A stretch of DNA of 5,818 nucleotides. It comes from Vulcanimicrobiota bacterium (lineage in GTDB: Bacteria > Vulcanimicrobiota > Vulcanimicrobiia > Eremiobacterales > Eremiobacteraceae). Made by a program: the position numbers and the translations under genes. Shown here piece after piece: positions 5,139 through 5,818 of the stretch (the stretch's first letter is position 1; every line of letters begins with the position of its first letter). Location: the NCBI GenBank assembly GCA_019232725.1, contig JAFANK010000227.1, positions 1-5,818 on the forward strand. Direction: 5' to 3'. Below the pieces are notes generated by a model. It was not told where the DNA came from, did not search any database, and was given only the letters and a program-made list of their open reading frames with translations.

Positions 5139-5142
5139 TTGG

Positions 5143-5218
5143 TGGCTCCCCGAGCTGGACTCGAACCAGCGACATTCTGATTAACAGTCAGACGCTCTAC
5201 CAGCTGAGCTATCGGGGA
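5143..5218 (-). tRNA. tRNA-Asn (anticodon GUU), CCA encoded
   Basis: A full cloverleaf on the minus strand. The acceptor stem TCCCCGA (5212-5218) pairs with TCGGGGA (5147-5153). The D-arm is GCTCAGCTGGTAGAGC. The anticodon arm is TCTGA-CTGTTAA-TCAGA with GTT as anticodon and T33 intact. The T-arm is GCTGG-TTCGAGT-CCAGC, the discriminator is G, and CCA is encoded at 5143-5145. It charges asparagine for AAC and AAU codons. It lies 50 nt downstream of the carbonic anhydrase gene on the same strand with no clear promoter between them, so co-transcription is possible. Its 3' half is the target duplicated at 4230-4273 and 1952-1988. Confidence 0.97.
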
Positions 5219-5268
5219 ATACGGCCGCTTCTTTTCGCGTGGCCTATCGGTCCGTCCTCGTCTGCGCT

Positions 5269-5818
5269 TCAGAGAAAAGTGACTTTGCCAGTTTCCAGCT
5301 TGTAGTACGCGCCGACGATCTTCAACCCTATTTTGGACTTCATCTCTGACAGCACGGCGCTGCCTTGCAGCGTTGCGATGGAACGTTGAACGTTTGCAAT
5401 GGTCGTGTTGTAGACCCAGTCGCCCGGTTTGCCTTTTGTCGCCCTGGCCGCCGCTTCGATCAGTTCGGCGATCTCCTCGATATCGCCAGGGAACTTCTCG
5501 CCTTCAGTGAGTCCGATGCCCGCCTTCACCGCGCCGCACGATGAGTGACCCATGACGACGACGAGTGGCGACTTGAGCTCGGCCGCAGCATACTCGATGC
5601 TGCCTTGCTCGGTGGCGGTTACAACATTACCAGCAACACGCACGACAAAGATGTCCCCCAACCCCTGATTGAAGACCACCTCTGGCGTCGTCCTCGAATC
5701 CGCGCACGACAAAATCGTGGCGAATGGCGACTGACCGCTCCCAAGCGCGGTTCGTTCGGCGATCGTCTGCGATCGCGTAGTCGTCATGAGCCGCACGAAG
5801 TTGTCATTCCCTTGCTTG
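5269..5818 (-). CDS. Beta-class carbonic anhydrase (N-terminus cut by right edge)
   Basis: It catalyses reversible hydration of CO2 to bicarbonate. The frame is open to the right edge (182 residues visible). The stretch QGNDNFVRL just before an internal GTG at 5796 matches the family 'GN-x-x-F-V' helix, so the true start lies off-window and the GTG is not the start. Zinc ligands and catalytic residues are all present: CADSR (Cys at 5704-5706, with its Asp and Arg), and later GHSSCG giving His and the second Cys. Other family signatures are GQSPFATIL, PEVVFNQGLGDIFVVRVAGN and GSIEYAAAEL. The ending KLETGKVTFL is complete. Whether the protein has a signal peptide cannot be seen. Gene order (carbonic anhydrase, tRNA-Asn, terminator) on one strand suggests this is resident backbone rather than cargo. 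Confidence 0.95.
   Translation of the reverse strand, partial: KQGNDNFVRLMTTTRSQTIAERTALGSGQSPFATILSCADSRTTPEVVFNQGLGDIFVVRVAGNVVTATEQGSIEYAAAELKSPLVVVMGHSSCGAVKAGIGLTEGEKFPGDIEEIAELIEAAARATKGKPGDWVYNTTIANVQRSIATLQGSAVLSEMKSKIGLKIVGAYYKLETGKVTFL

Larger units (their letters stand above)
4230..5142. mobile_element. Putative minimal tRNA-Asn-targeted element carrying a cupin gene
   Basis: About 0.9 kb lies between the middle tRNA-Asn copy (4230-4273) and the 3' end of the intact tRNA-Asn (5143). Its only protein gene is the cupin at 4423-4902. It also has GGGGTTAAA repeats next to the att copy and a strong terminator next to the tRNA. There is no integrase. If it was an element, integration or excision would need an enzyme supplied from elsewhere, or the recombination gene was lost. 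Delimitation is from the sequence; mobility is inference. Confidence 0.45.

Noticed and set aside
1952..5218. CRISPR-like or integron attC-like array
   Set aside because: Only three copies exist, at very unequal spacing, and each is fully explained as tRNA-Asn sequence. No cas genes, integron integrase or attC structures are present.
4889..5305. Plus-strand open frame across the tRNA-Asn, containing PSWTRTSDILINS
   Set aside because: This peptide is the antisense translation of the tRNA-Asn gene, a known false protein call. The frame also overlaps the cupin start, the terminator and the carbonic anhydrase end.
5269..5796. GTG at 5796 as the carbonic anhydrase start
   Set aside because: Family-like residues (QGNDNFV) continue in frame upstream to the edge, so the gene is cut by the window rather than starting here.

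Overview
The window looks like bacterial chromosome of moderately high GC from an uncultured lineage. The N-terminal anchor, PDZ-like domain and multi-TM membrane protein at the left edge, and the small secreted protein beside it, resemble proteins I associate with Candidatus Eremiobacterota (WPS-2). That placement is a low-confidence inference from protein style; no rRNA or marker gene is present.

Layout. Positions 1-1278 (minus) hold the N-terminal 426 residues of a PDZ-like, polytopic membrane protein cut by the left edge. A divergent intergenic region follows, then a small secreted protein (1543-1884, plus) with an intrinsic terminator (1913-1944). From 1952 to 5142 lies an accessory segment with a DUF4870-type zinc-ribbon membrane protein (2087-2575, plus), a zinc-independent MDR-type reductase (2756-3706, plus), a small two-TM protein (3873-4124, minus) and a single-domain cupin (4423-4902, minus). 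At the right are an intact tRNA-Asn(GUU) gene with encoded CCA (5143-5218, minus), a strong terminator just 3' of it (5108-5138), and a beta-carbonic anhydrase (5269 to the right edge, minus) whose N-terminus is cut.

The main structure that gene calling does not explain is a set of three same-orientation copies of the 3' half of tRNA-Asn: the intact gene, a near-perfect displaced copy at 4230-4273 and a more degenerate copy at 1952-1988. All three share an identical 21-nt core from the anticodon loop to the T-loop. This is the footprint left when elements integrate into a tRNA gene and rebuild its 3' end. The copies delimit two nested segments of about 2.3 kb and 0.9 kb, neither with a visible integrase. 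The copy farther from the tRNA is the more diverged, as expected if the older insertion was pushed outward. Short direct repeats with 12-bp periodicity lie inside each displaced copy and could be integrase or excisionase arm-type sites.

The genes do not form one pathway. The carbonic anhydrase, tRNA-Asn, secreted protein and PDZ membrane protein are probably the resident backbone. The DUF4870 protein, reductase, small membrane protein and cupin are probably cargo of the tRNA-Asn hotspot.
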